A DNA stretch of 64,000 bases from Physcomitrium patens (GCF_000002425.4 NC_037275.1:5325100-5389099); one strand, 5' to 3'; counted from the stretch's first letter, positions 22,601 through 34,400 are shown. Made by a program: numbers and translations. The notes: generated from the sequence alone by a model not told the origin.

Positions 22601-23520
22601 GACTGTCAAATGTGGATTATAAAAATATGGATTCTTTCATGGCAACCATCATAATTGGAACTTGATGTGCTGTGGATTATGATGGATTATTACTTTAGAA
22701 GAGAAGTATCTTTAGCATCTTATAGGTTTATCAATTATTGTATGGATAAGAATCAATTCTACGTAACTCAATATGTAAGAAATTAGCTCCAATTGTAAAC
22801 TTAGATGATCTCTTAATGTTTGGATTCAATGCTTACATGATTAAGTAAATTTCTTTAACCATCCATACATATGGCTATGAAGAACTTATATATTACTCAA
22901 TATTGTGACACTTTATGATATGCTTGCATTTATAGTGGAGCTTATTGATCTTAGTTGCAAAGATTCTTTAAAAAAAATTATATATATTTGTAATAAGAAA
23001 TACCTACAATACTTGATATTAAGGTAGGATATATAATTCTATTTATAATGAATGTATTACCTAGTAGTATTTTGTTGTTAGAAGGTAAGGATAGACAAGA
23101 ATGTCAAGAGCATTTAAAGAATTGTATTCCTTATCATCTTCTTATTGATGACTCTATATATTTTAAATTAATTGTTGTATCAATTGATCTTCTTTATTTT
23201 ACATGTGGTAAGAAGAAAGGAGCTACTACCATGCTTTTATGTGATCAATAGTAATGTAGGTGGCATATGGCATGTTTGACACTATCTCTTTTGATTCTTC
23301 CATCAAGAAATTGGATTTGTCCTTGTTATAAGAAGTCTTCTAGCCATACTTCATTTCTTAATAAGGATTAAAGATTTTTTCTATTGTGTATGTCATATAC
23401 TCCAATGGTCTTACTGCTACAACATTGGTTTGGAGGAGCACTGTTTGGCATTCACATCATAATGGCGTTTATCTTCAACAATGTATTTTTTGTAATCCCA
23501 GTTGACTAGAAGGGCTCTTA
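19700..23520 (+). pseudogene. G2: heavily decayed Ty3/gypsy element of a different family
   Basis: Fragments of a plus-strand pol remain. RT starts with YPMPLPK at about 20680 and DLRYGYYQLLL at about 20750. It continues with FGLKNASIEFQ at about 20870 and a decayed FIDYVIIF box at about 20945. RNase H debris with QPLKWLMESDKLTSKLARL lies at about 21600-21670. The integrase has MVEYLSKYIELMALLQ at about 22370, a DQRRDFFG box at about 22496 and DGLAESIVQTVK at about 22576. This integrase is unlike the E family and there is no chromodomain-like match. Stops are everywhere. Boundaries are approximate. Confidence 0.75.
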
Positions 23521-23544
23521 ATCAACTAAAAGAGGTACTTGAGA

Positions 23545-23646
23545 GTCTGTTAGATGTACATTTTTATTTGGTTTAAATTACACACTTTATAATTAATTAA
23601 TAGAACTTCATGTATTATATGTAACAAACTTTGTTTATATAACAGC
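23545..23646 (+). repeat. Repeat X, partial copy (3' end only)
   Basis: It carries CTTGAGAGTCTGTTAGATGT, TTTATTTGGTTTAAATTA and a terminal TTTGTTTATATAACA. The same order occurs at the end of the full X copy at 24000-24106. Confidence 0.65.
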
Positions 23647-23654
23647 CATCATGT

Positions 23655-24106
23655 GATATGGCATTAGATGCCAAATCTTATTAGATATATATAGTTTAAT
23701 TGAATTAATAGTTTTTTATCTATTAATAGTTTTTCTATTAGTTTATTTATTTATATCAATTAAGATTTGAGTACTTAAATTGGGAAAAAATCCTTAACTT
23801 GACATTCTTGTCAAGTCAAGTCTTGTGAGTGATTTTGAAAATGAAAGAACTTGTTCCAAGGGTTTGCTTAGCTATGGTATTTTAGCCATTTTAGTAAAAT
23901 TTAAGAATTTTTCTTATTTTTGTACTTGCACTCTTGGATTCTTCTTTTGTGGTGTGAAAGATTTAGTTTGATATAGATTTTTAATCTTTTCTTGAGAGTA
24001 TGTTGGATGTATATTTGTATTTGATTTAAATTATATACTTTATAATTAGTTGGTAGCACTTGATGTATTGTGTGTAATGATCTTTGTTTATACAATAGTA
24101 TCAATA
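23655..24106 (+). repeat. Repeat X, copy 1 (LTR-like, about 450 bp)
   Basis: It starts near TGATATGGCATTAGATGCC and ends near TTGTTTATACAA. It aligns along its length with 26418-26866, for example TGAGTGATTT(T/C)GAAAA, TTTGCTT(A/G)GCTATGGTA and CACTCTTGGATTCT. It is LTR-like by length and position after a gypsy pol, but no target duplication was established. Confidence 0.65.
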
Positions 24107-24124
24107 TTCTTCTTTTCAAAAATA

Positions 24125-26417
24125 TCATGATAATTTTCTTATTGCTTAGAATGCCACTTAAATTCTTTCTACTATTAGAAATAGATGTAATATAAATAAT
24201 AAAATTTGATCTATCTTTTGTAGCATATAAGAAAGCTCTTAAACTTATAAATAAAGATTTAATTGAATTAAATTTATCAATTTTTGCTTAATTAACAAAA
24301 TTCTTAGTTGTGCTTTAAAAAAAATCAAGACTATAAGAAATCTGATCTACCAAAGATTATACTTTTTAGCCATAATAAATTTAAAATGATTGAATTATAT
24401 AAAATATCACAAAGCTATTATGACCATTTATTACCACTTTTATAAGAAAGATTTCATGAGTAACATCTCTAAAAGATAACATACGACCATCTATGAATTT
24501 TATACATACATATTTATTTTTTATATTAAAATTATGCTATATTTTTTAATAAACTCATCATTTAAGAAATAAGTTAAAACTCCTACATCTAATAAGGTAA
24601 AAACTTTATTATATTTAGGTCCTAAAAAATATTATTTTTAATTTAAGAAAATAATTTTAATAAGAAAATAACACCTTTATTATGTATTATATAAGATTCT
24701 AGATACATTGTCTCTATTATAATTGTAAAATTTATTTTTTAACATATTTATTTTTGATAGTCATATTCATTATTTTGTGGTTGTATCACTTAGATTTTCT
24801 ATAATATAAGTACATTTTTTTCTTAATAATAGTAAGTTTTTTCTTACTTAGTAAGAAATTTAAAATGTACAATATTAATTTATGTGCCTTCTACTTTCAA
24901 ATGTATATTTTGAAAAGAAGTTGGTATTGCTATTAAATTATAAATATATTGAGGCACACTTGTATGACTCTCAAATTAAAATTTTAAAATTCAATTGTAA
25001 TACTTCACAATAAAGTCAATTGCTTGAATTAATATTTGAATATTGAGTAAATTCAACATCATTTTTATTTTATTTTATATAAAATTTGTAGAAAAATTGG
25101 TTGATGAGTGCAACATCATGCCACTTGATATTAATTATAAGTTATAAAAATTGTATAATATATAACATTATTGATTGATTGTTTGGTAAAAAAAAAATAC
25201 AAATCTTATTGGTTTCAACACAAATTGCATCATATTTTTCAAATATGAATTCAAATTATTCAAAGCCTCTAAATTATCTAATATTTAATCATGTTATTTA
25301 AAATAAAATGAAAATTATGATAAAATAAAGAATGAAAGTAGTGTTTTAAAAAATATGACTTATAATCTTGACGTTGGAGAGTTTTAGAATTTAAGTTCAA
25401 TTATTAATTATATATGATTGATGAATCTTCAAAACTTTAATCTTATGCCATCAAACCTCTCAAGTAAAATAATTTTTTATTTTCTAATATTTGAACAATG
25501 TTCTATTAAAAAAAAGGTAATATGATTTGATGTAGATATTAAAGTAGCTCTAATTATCTCTATATCTTTATTTCTAATTTTTCTTCTTGCTTCTTATGAT
25601 AATAAATTGAATTAGTGCATTTCAAGAATTAATTTTGTTATTTGATCTTATATTTGTACCACTATATTTTATTTTATTTTAGCAAGTTTTTTCATAATAA
25701 CATAATCAAAAAAATATATATCTAATATCACTTATAACAAATAAAAGAAGAGATTCAAGAATGAAGAGAATTTTAATAATAATATCAGTTTAGAAGTGGA
25801 TAATCTATAACTTCAAATTTAATATTTTATCAAGACAAAAGAGTAATTCACTTTTAATCATAAAAAGTAAAACTTTAATATTATAAATGTATTCTTTTCA
25901 GTATATTAAGAATAAGAACTTAAAGAAAGTAAATAAAGAAGTGAGACATTTTTCAAAGTAAGATGACAAAATATAAATAAGTAAATATGTATATTGAATG
26001 TCTATTGCCAAAGATTATAAAACAAAAAACTCTTAAAACTAGACTAGAAGCAAAATAGAAATTGATAATAGTGAGGAAGGATTTATTTTTGTATCTATAT
26101 ATACTATCTAACTAAGAACTATGTAGCAATATTTTATAGGACCTTTAACATGTATTTAACTCACATGTCACATGTCTAACTTGCAAAATAAGCTTCTTAT
26201 ATGTATACTATATGTCTAATTTGTATTACATGTGGCCAACTTGTTGGCCTAGTCCAACCTATCAATCAACTACAAATATGTCTAAAGTCAAAATAATATC
26301 TATAAAGCTTCAAAGAAGCTTTTTCATGAGATCTTTTCAAATTTATCTATTTTTAAATACTTCTACTAATTTATATTATCTAAATAATTATTTGAACAAA
26401 TATGGATGTCTATGATA
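24125..26417 (-). pseudogene. E4: 5' half of a decayed chromovirus (LTR, gag, protease)
   Basis: On the minus strand it has a 5' LTR at about 25902-26417 ending (T)CTATGATA, a leader, then gag at about 24700-25690. The gag end is recognisable by matches around the zinc-knuckle region at 24790-24860. Protease-proximal pol follows, down to about 24125, where it stops abruptly against repeat X. RT, RNase H, integrase and the 3' LTR are missing. All frames are broken. Confidence 0.7.
25902..26417 (-). repeat. E4 5' LTR, decayed
   Basis: It aligns with the E2 and E3 LTRs: the GCCTCTATATATACTATCTAACTA region at 26090-26113 and the TTACATGTGGCCAACTTGTTGG region at 26226-26247. Its start has lost the TGTCA motif and its end CCGTGACA has decayed to TCTATGATA. 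Confidence 0.7.
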
Positions 26418-26866
26418 TATTGGGTACCAAATCTAGTTGGGTATATGTGATTTAATATGATTTAGTAGTTTTTTATTTACTTAATTCTTTCCATTAATTG
26501 ACTTTGTTAATGCCAATTAGGATATGAAGACTAATGTAAAAAAAACCCCCTTGTCTTAATATTCTCATCAAGTCAAATCTTATGAGTGATTTCGAAAAAG
26601 AAAAAAAATTTTGTTATGTGGATTTGCTTGGCTATGGTAATTTTGCTATTTTAGTAAAGCTTCAAGGTTTTCTCTATTCACACTTACATTCTTGGATTCT
26701 CCCTTGTGGTGTTAGATATAACTTAACTTAATTATGTGTAGATTCATCATCTCTCCTTAATAGTGTCTCAGTTGTGCATTTGTATTTGAATACTTTGTTA
26801 TTGATTATGGCATTCAATGTGTTGTGTGTAACAATCTTTGTTTACATGACAACATGCATTCAATGC
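26418..26866 (+). repeat. Repeat X, copy 2 (LTR-like)
   Basis: This is the second full copy of X, in the same orientation as copy 1. It starts beside the E4 LTR end with GGGTACCAAATCTAG and ends TGTAACAATCTTTGTTTACA. It borders the gene island directly. Confidence 0.65.
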
Positions 26867-26879
26867 AATAACCAACTAC

Positions 26880-27889
26880 TAAGTCAAATGAATCCAGCCC
26901 AACGGAGACGAACGCTCATCCAAATTCCAACCCGACTATTTCCGTTTAATATTCATCCAAAATCAAACTCGACCATATTCGTTGAGCGTTCATCCTGCTT
27001 AGACGTTGAAACTGACCAAAGGCGACTGGCACCGTTGGCAGACGTGTTCCCGCCATTTATGGAATTCAATTGAATGCTGGGCTGCTCGCTCGGACTCCGT
27101 ATTTGCTTGCGATGATCTGGCATGGTCCCCAACCTAACTTCCCAATCCTGATGTGTAAAATCCTCCCGATTCCGATTGCCAAGCGACTTACTTCCTAGCT
27201 CGCCGACGAACTTTGTGCTGCGAGGCGGATTTTGAGCTTTGGTTCGGGTCGAATATGAGCTTGTGGAGGAGGGTCTGTGTGGGTTGTTCATTCAGGAGGT
27301 GGGTTTTTGCGGTAGGCGGTGGGGGTGGGTCAGGCAGATCTCGGGGGGGATTGTGTTGTGGGTGTGGGTGAGTATGGAAGAGATTTCCCTGTAGTGGTGC
27401 ACGAGTAACGTTACTTGGTCATTGTGAAAGTGGGTTCGATGTTAATGGGGCATTGTGTTTGTGGGGCGGCGATCGTGAATCATGGTGCATGCGTGGAATT
27501 GGGCGGTGTGGTGTAGTTGTGTGTTGCTTTGGGCAGCCGCATTGGAGTTGTCTTTAAGAAGTCTTTGACGCCGCTGATTGTGTCGCGTTTTTGGGTTTGG
27601 GCCATGCTGGGTCATTTAGGTCCTGGATGAGTGATGGAAGTGGACCTGGTTTTTTCTTGTGTTGCAGATGTTTGAACGCGCTAATGCTGTTCGAGGGATT
27701 GTTGAGAATTGGGCGACTGTTTCCTCTATGATCGATCGGTTTTGATCCCAGCATGTGTAGGCAGAAGAGGCCCGTGAGGCTTAGGGCTATTGCCACTGAA
27801 TACTCGGCGCATGAGCTGAAATGCAGATGGAGGATGCAGTCTGATTAGGGGTTTCAGAAGAGTAGGGTGGGACATACAGCGTAGAAGCT
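26880..27889 (+). promoter_or_regulatory. EXO1 upstream region and probable 5' UTR
   Basis: Base composition changes sharply at about 26880 from AT-rich repeats to mixed, GC-richer DNA with G-rich runs (27309-27350). No clear TATA box was found. Open frames on the minus strand here (26953-27291, 27554-27796) have no recognisable product. The transcription start is not visible; the region immediately before ATG 27890 is presumably 5' UTR. Confidence 0.5.
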
Positions 27890-30800
27890 ATGGGGATTCA
27901 GGGGTTGCTCCCTACCCTGAAGTCCATCATGAACCCACGGCACATTCGGGATTATGCTGGAAAGCGGGTGGCCATTGACACCTACTCCTGGCTACACAAA
28001 GCCGCATTCAGTTGCAGTAAGGAGTTATGCCTTGGGCTGCCTAATGACAAGTGAGTATTCGAATGTCTTTTTAGCCAAAATGTAAGCCTATTTTGCTGAA
28101 AGAATGTTCGAAAGAATTGGCATTCAGACAATGTCCATCTCAGTGAATTATGGGCGGGTTTCTGAATTTCATGTAGCTTGTGGAGTTCCGTGTGTGGGTC
28201 ACGATATCGTTTATGCTAACCGTTGTCTGAGTTTTACAGGGTCGGTTTTTGTTTAAGTGCACAACCTATTGACGTATCAGGTCGTGTGGATGATGTCTTT
28301 TGTGAAGGTACATAGACTATTGCATGCATCGGGTCAACATGCTGCGGCACTTCGGTTTGCAGCCCGTCCTTGTGTTTGATGGGGGTGGCCTTCCAATGAA
28401 GTCTGATCAGGAAATGAAACGTGCCAGGTGTGTTGCCTATTGCACGAGTTTCGTATGTGCTTAGCCTGGAAGTATGAGCGTTCCACTGCGAATTGTAGTC
28501 ACAATTTATTTCTTGATTTGAAGACTCTCTAATGTCTTTCCGCTTTATGGTGGTGGAACAGATCGAGGAAGGAGAATTTGGAACGTGCTCTGGAGCACGA
28601 GCGCCTGGGAAACTTCACCGCTGCGATGCAATGTTATCAGAGGGCCGTAGACATAACACCTGCAATAGCTTTCAGGCTGATAAAGGTTGCCTGTTCTAAG
28701 CCAATTATTACATTTCAGAGTTCTGGTTGAGTTATTGTGTTGATATGTTGCTCCAATACAGCAGGCCTAATCGGTTTCTGGAATGCTGTTCGGTTGTGGG
28801 TCTAAAACAGGTTTTGCGCCAGGAAAACGTGGAGTATGTGGTTGCACCGTATGAAGCAGATGCTCAAATGGCTTTTTTAGCTCGCAATGGACACGTGGAT
28901 CTTGTCATCACTGAAGATTCTGACCTTATTGCATATGGTTGCCCGCAGGTAGAGGTCACTATCACCAAGTCTTTACTTAAGGCCAGTTGGGTAGTACTCT
29001 CTAGTTTTGACTGCACGATGGATAGATGTTCATCCTCTACGGGGTGTGGTTTTTGTAACGGGATAGTGTTTGAACAGAGAGAACCTAAACTTGTCTATAT
29101 CGCAATATAGAATTCATAATTTAGATGGTGGCTTGTATATGAAACATGATATCTGTTTAAAAAGATATTCGTCGAACTTCTGTATTGTGTATGGCAGATA
29201 TTTTTCAAGATGGACAAGTATGGACAAGGTGTGGGGTTTCAGTTCTCTGACATTACGGCCAACAAAGACATTGACTTCAACAATTTCTCCAGACAAATGA
29301 TTCTTGAAATGTGCATAATGAGTGGTTGCGATTACTTGCCTTCCTTGCCAGGAATGGGCGTAAAAAAAGCTCATGGCTTAATGAAACGTTTTAAGACTTA
29401 TATAAAGGTAATTCTCCTTACGTTCCTACGCTGCATTTTCTTGCGTATGATTGCCAGACTGCATGTTCAGTTATCTTATATTCCTACTTTTTCTCTGGGT
29501 GCGTGGCATTTTATCATTAAATAGTCGCGAAAGTAAGCTGTATTAAAGGGATTCAGAGGGCTTCACAGCTGGAGTGTTGTTGTTGGTTGCTATATACCCT
29601 TTCCTCTTCACACTTGGCAATTGTTTCAATGCTGTGGTCATGGATGCAGGTAATGAAGCACTTGAAGTTCAGTGGCGTCCTGATAGATGAACAATACGAG
29701 CAAGGTTTTCGGAGAGCAATATTAACATTTCAGCATCATCGTGTTTATGACCCTGCCAAAAGGGCAATGGTTCATCTCACCGATGTACCAGGCGAACTCG
29801 TTAACGATCTACATTTTCTGGGACCATATCCTACCTTCTAATCTAGATGATGGTGGAAGTTTCTGCGAACCAGGATGTCGGTAGATGCCCACTATTTGTG
29901 ACTGTCTTAATCTATGTGATTTATGCAAAGTTGTGATGGCAACGTCAGGAGATCCCATATGTTGCGACCCTATATAAGTAGACATTTTCTCATTTTAGTT
30001 ATTGCGTTTTGCGCTTAACTCTTCCTTACATGTGTCTCCCCGACAGTTGCTATAGCTGTTGCCAGAGGTGAGGTGGACCCAACCACCTATGATCTCTTTG
30101 AGGTACGAGCTATCTTCCGTGTTCTTCTCGACTCCTGGGTATTTTAGGGTAAGAAGCGCCTGTACTTTATGCTAATTCTTAATATTTTTGTAACAGGAAG
30201 TGAGCAGCTCTGGGACGCCAATAGCGGTTACGAAAGAGAAAGTGCATGTTGGTTCTCTAAACGTGCCTGTAGACGTTTCTCCTCAGAAGAATATGCTCAT
30301 AACCAACTTCTTCCGTATCCACAGTAATTTCTAAAGAAATCGACTTTGGGCTGCTTTTATAGCTTCCTTTTTCTTCGTCTTATCTTGTGTTGTTTCATCG
30401 ATGAATCTTAAGTTGGAACTCTGTGCTGGAAGTAAGCTTAGATGAGTTTGGTTTGTTTACTGCTTCGGAATGTACATTACTCTTGATTGTTCTGAGCATG
30501 GAAAAATGTACACCACTTAACTTTCAACAGAAGGGGCAGATGTAGCTTCCAAGAAGCAATTTATACCCCCAAGAAGTGCTTCCAACAATACTCCTGACAA
30601 TGCGTCATTCCGATTCTGTGCAACGCAAGAAGAGATGGCATCTCAAGTCACGTCTTCGCCGACCAGTCTAAGTCAACAATCATACTCGAGCCCATTTAGC
30701 AAATTTTCTTTTACTTCCCAGCAGTCACCAGTATTTAGTACACCTCCAAGCCAAGTTTCTCCTTTCGTGAGTGAGGAACTTGACTTAGATGCAGATCTGC

Positions 30801-32847
30801 AAAGACTCAATGTAAGTGTTACACTTTGGCGAGCCAGAATAAGTAATGATTTTATTTCGAGAGTTATATCATAGCTAGAGTTATGTGTAGGCTCTTAGTA
30901 GAAGCTTAACGAGTTTATGGAGCGTCATGTGTGGACAGGTTGGTTTTGACTTATCTTCTTCTTCTTCTTTTCCTCCAATCTCTTCTTATATTTCTTTTTT
31001 GTCTTCCTCTTTTGTTTGATTTTTTAGGTCAAATGCACTCGTGATAACTTTTTCTTGACTTGACTACTTGGTGTACATAGGATCTTTCATCTGACTACTC
31101 TCCACCAGATTACCTGTTAAGAACGAGGAGTTTTTCAGGTTATACATTGTCCATCCTTCAGTTCATGGCCTGGAATTCAGATTACTGTATACTCAGCTAT
31201 CACATCTAGAACGGTTACATCTTTTCAGGTATATGAAACTGTGTTTTACATTAGAGATTTTGGTGGTTTGGACTTCTGGAATGTTCACTAAGTTCAGCTT
31301 GATGTTGGGTCTTCTTTATGCAGAGGTGAAGCCTAAACTGCAAATCCCCTCCCCCTTTACCGTAGATTCCTTGATACGTTCAAGGTCCGTAGAAGTGAAA
31401 TCAAGGAAAACATTTGTTTCGCCACTATTACATGATACTGCTTCTCAAAATGCTAGCAAGACTAAGGTGCCAGTGGAAGCCACCTCCACTGCCGTTACTG
31501 TGAAAAGGAGTGCGTACTTCTCTCGACCTGTTTCATTACAATCACCTCCAACTAGCCCTGGTACAATTCAAATCCAGAGGAATGTGGAGTTGCTGGCCAA
31601 GTTTGAAGATTCGCAGAGGAGCACAAGCACATGTACTTCTGAAGGGGGTGAAATTGCAGATCACAGAGAGTTTGTCAATGACGTGGTCGATTGTCCAGAC
31701 CTGGATCAGGTATTTAGCTGTAATCTAACATGTCATAGTGTTTCACCAAAGACGTGTTAGTTGTGATCGTTCATCTGGTAGTTTAAAATGCTCAATTGTT
31801 CACTTTCAATGCAGATAGATATCTTGCCCTCAGAATTGAGACGAATTTCTTGTAATTGTTTTCATGTTGGACACATCTATGTGAATTGTGACTACTTCTT
31901 TGTCTTTTAGAAACAGGAGATTTTAAAGGACATCACAAACATAGAACGATCAGATGCAGTTGCAGCTGGAAAGAGTAAGTTGGCTATCGTTTTCTTCTTC
32001 TCACGGTTATCGTCCTGAACAGCCTGGTCGGGAATTTCAGTTTTACTGAATTGTTTCAGCTTGGCTGAATCACAGCACTAATAATATGGGACGGGAATGT
32101 ATTGATTATCTGTTGCTGCTGTTAACAGATCAGTAACTTTCGTTTCATGATTCTTGTGCTTTGTGCTCCGTAGGAAAGCATCTTCCACATTTTCAAAGCG
32201 ATTTGCTTGGAGAGAGGCCAATGAAGAGCAGATCCATTTCCTCTGTGTCACATGTGGGTCAGTATGCCAGCCTTGCTCAACGATCCATGGATGACTTTGT
32301 GTCAACCATAGCCCCATTTCGGCTCTCGCAGACTGGTTCTCGTGCCAGTGGTTTACGAGCCCCCTTGAAGCAAGGAAGTCGAGCCAGTGGTCTAAGGGCA
32401 CCCCCAAAGTCTGCTCGAAAGGCTTCTACGTCGAGGTATTGGAACAATTTTGACCTATTCTTGAGACATCTTGTGATGATTCTCCTATAACCAAAACACA
32501 TTTCCATGAATTTACAGCTATGCATGTTATTTGTAGCTATATGGAACTATGCAGACTTCTAACTATTTTAGTTATAGATTTATTAAGTGTGAAAGTGTTC
32601 ACTGCAAAGTCCTACACTGTAGATTCTAGAAGTTCTGCCTTCTCTTTTCCCATCCTCATTCAGCTGCTAATTGCCTGAATCTAACTACAGGGCTCCCACT
32701 ACTCCAGGATCGACTAAGAAAATCAGCGATTGCATTAGATCTTCACCAGTGAACATGCGAACCCTGAACTTTTCTAAGACTGATTCCGTTGCTGCTGGGA
32801 CTGTGAGGTGGCAAGTATATAGCGAAGAAGAATGGGAGAAAGCGTAA
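27890..32847 (+). CDS. EXO1: EXO1: 5'-to-3' exonuclease/flap endonuclease, 14 exons
   Basis: It resects DNA ends and excises mismatched strands in the nucleus. The exons are 27890-28050, 28308-28427, 28562-28685, 28811-28948, 29198-29407, 29650-29825, 30045-30102, 30197-30314, 30531-30811, 31081-31138, 31324-31709, 31911-31974, 32174-32435 and 32691-32847. They total 2313 nt, giving 770 residues. The start [16 protein letters not shown] is the family signature. An XPG-N domain spans about 1-99 and XPG-I about 138-226. Acidic residues D30, D78, E150, D152, D171, D173 and D226 are all present, and a helix-two-turn-helix follows ([18 protein letters not shown], 224-241). The C-terminal half is low complexity, as is usual for plant EXO1, with a duplicated [10 protein letters not shown] motif (686-710). 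Splices are GT–AG except intron 6 (AT–AC). The stop at 32845 is the first in frame; a further exon cannot be excluded. Confidence 0.95.
29826..30044 (+). other. EXO1 intron 6: U12-type AT–AC intron
   Basis: After TTCTGGGACC the genomic frame reaches TAA within nine bases of coding, with no usable GT. The sequence ATATCCTACC matches the minor-spliceosome donor (ATATCCTT) at seven of eight positions. Upstream of the acceptor lies TTCCTTAC (30022-30029), like the U12 branch site, about 16 nt before an AC acceptor at 30043-30044. Joining there gives GGA CCA GTT GCT ATA, in frame with [11 protein letters not shown]. Using the nearby AG (30045-30046) instead gives an early stop. Confidence 0.8.
30315..30530 (+). 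other. EXO1 intron 8: possible U12-type GT–AG intron
   Basis: The donor GTATCCACAG resembles the minor-class GTATCCTT (six of eight). A CACTTAAC branch-like motif ends about 10 nt before AG 30529-30530. The join TTC TTC C|AA GGG keeps the frame and the spacing I expect between the QKN(M/L)L segment and the following basic region. A major-class donor nine bases downstream (A|GTAATT) also keeps the frame and cannot be excluded without cDNA. Confidence 0.45.
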
Positions 32848-33706
32848 TGTTATTTAATGTAATTCAGCGTATTCATCAATTTATTCATATTCTATCTTAT
32901 AGAGACATACAAATTTCTGTGCGGTTGGCTTGTGGTCAATGCTTAGTCTTCATTGTCCGATTAGGACCCACATGTCTCCACGTTTTTAGCGTATACTATG
33001 TAGCTTTAGTTCCTTGGTGGAGAGATGGAAGGACACGCTCGAACAAAAACGCTGTTTTTTACAAGGAAGTTCTGATTTATTTCGAGCAGTCCTGAAATGA
33101 GCAAACTTTTCGCTTTCCAGTGGAGATTGAACCTGTTGTGTCAATCGATATTATATCCGATCAGAACAAGGCATCTTGAGAATCTCATTCATCATCGGTT
33201 GTTAGCTTCTATCCAGTCTGATAAAACCCCCAGAGACGTTTATCTCCCAGCTCAGAGATGGTGGAATGAAGTTGCAGAGCCATGGGTGAGGTGACTGACA
33301 ATGTTGCAGTAACACTTTTTCAGCACACTTCAAGATACGATGCAGCAAGTTCATCGTGAGGAGCATGCTCTGACTGGTCGTTCAAGTTGACATCATTACA
33401 GCACTTTATCTCAGACTTCCACAGTGACATCGTAACTAGCAATTCTCGCCGTCCTGTTGCTGACCAACAGCAAGACTTGATGAGCAATGAGAATACTGTA
33501 GATGTTACTAGGGCACGTGTCGCAAGTTCATTAGCAACCAGGTCGAAACTCGGTCTTCAACATATCAAACTGTGCGAAGAAAACCATTTCATGGATGGAC
33601 CTGAACTCTGATAAGGGCTGAAAGCGCTGTCGGGGTCAGAAGACAGCACGTTGTTAATTGACGCAACGTCATAAGCAGAATCTTCTCTAGGTGTTAGTAG
33701 TCTGCG

Positions 33707-34174
33707 ATGAAGCTCAAGGACATGGGATTTCCCTCTCGGAGCGGAAGAGGTGTAATAGCCGAGCTGAACCATCAGCTTTAGGAAGTAGACGAAGTCGATA
33801 ACGCCTCAGCGGATGCCACCGAATGTTTGTTGCAATTAGATGGATCAGCAGGGCAATCAAGAGCTGCTCATGGATTCTGGGTTCTGGATCAAAACAGTAG
33901 CTTCCACTCTCGAGCACAATCTGATGACTCCGAACCCAAGTCAGGAAACATAGACTGTCTGCAGCACTACCAGACTTGTGCAAATGTTGGATTCGGTGCA
34001 ATGAAGCTCAACGTCGAGGGTGCAACGCAGGGCTTCTGCCAATGCAGCATGCTGCCCTGTGATGTGCCTCATATTCCTGCAAAGCAGCTTTCCAGATACA
34101 CACAGGTTTTGCTCCCTCGGGGAGTAGAGCGTATGAAGTTTTCATTCCGCCACTTGGACCCTGAATGTATGTAA
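33707..34174 (+). pseudogene. Coding-like frame with one internal TAG, unknown
   Basis: One register runs 156 codons from ATG 33707 to TAA 34172, broken only by TAG at 33779-33781. Its composition is protein-like (Ser, Gln and Cys scattered, balanced charge), with AELNHQL before the stop and DATECLLQLDGSAGQ, CSMLPCDVPHIPAKQLSRY and VERMKFSFRHLDPE after it. It is either the decayed last exon of an EXO1-linked transcript, a separate small pseudogene, or chance openness in GC-richer DNA. I do not recognise it. Confidence 0.35.
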
Positions 34175-34308
34175 GACGTGGCCAATGCTACATGGTGGCT
34201 GTTTTACCCTCCTTTAACCTTCCTATATTCATTGTCCATGGTGGCATTCATTCAAACCACTCGATTTCATACTTCAGTTTTTCAGTTTTTTGCATTTTCA
34301 CTGATTTA

Positions 34309-34309
<1 letters not shown>

Positions 34310-34340
<31 letters not shown>

Positions 34341-34342
34341 CA
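34310..34342. repeat. (TG)n(TA)n microsatellite
   Basis: Six TG units pass directly into about eleven TA units. It lies just past the EXO1 island. Confidence 0.9.
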
Positions 34343-34400
34343 CATCAGTGGTTAAACTCATTGTCTTTGCCAACGTCGAGTACATTTTAGTTTAAATAAA

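Larger units (their letters stand above)
32848..34400 (+). other. EXO1 3' region, long 3' UTR or unrecognised terminal exons
   Basis: It keeps the composition of the gene island up to about 34180. An AATAAA at 34395-34400 is a candidate poly(A) signal. Several stretches look protein-like in plus-strand frames (33097-33294, 33387-33611, 33707-34174), but they lie in different frames and no convincing splice chain joins them to exon 14. Confidence 0.5.

Noticed and set aside
26953-27291. 112-codon minus-strand frame upstream of EXO1
   Set aside because: There is no recognisable domain. It lies in GC-richer presumed promoter DNA where chance open frames are common, and no splice or promoter support is visible.
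28727-29110. Plus-strand open frame spanning part of EXO1
   Set aside because: It is exon 4 of EXO1 read together with both flanking introns, not a separate gene.
33714-34001. 95-codon minus-strand frame downstream of EXO1
   Set aside because: It is antisense to the more protein-like plus frame and unrecognised; likely a shadow.
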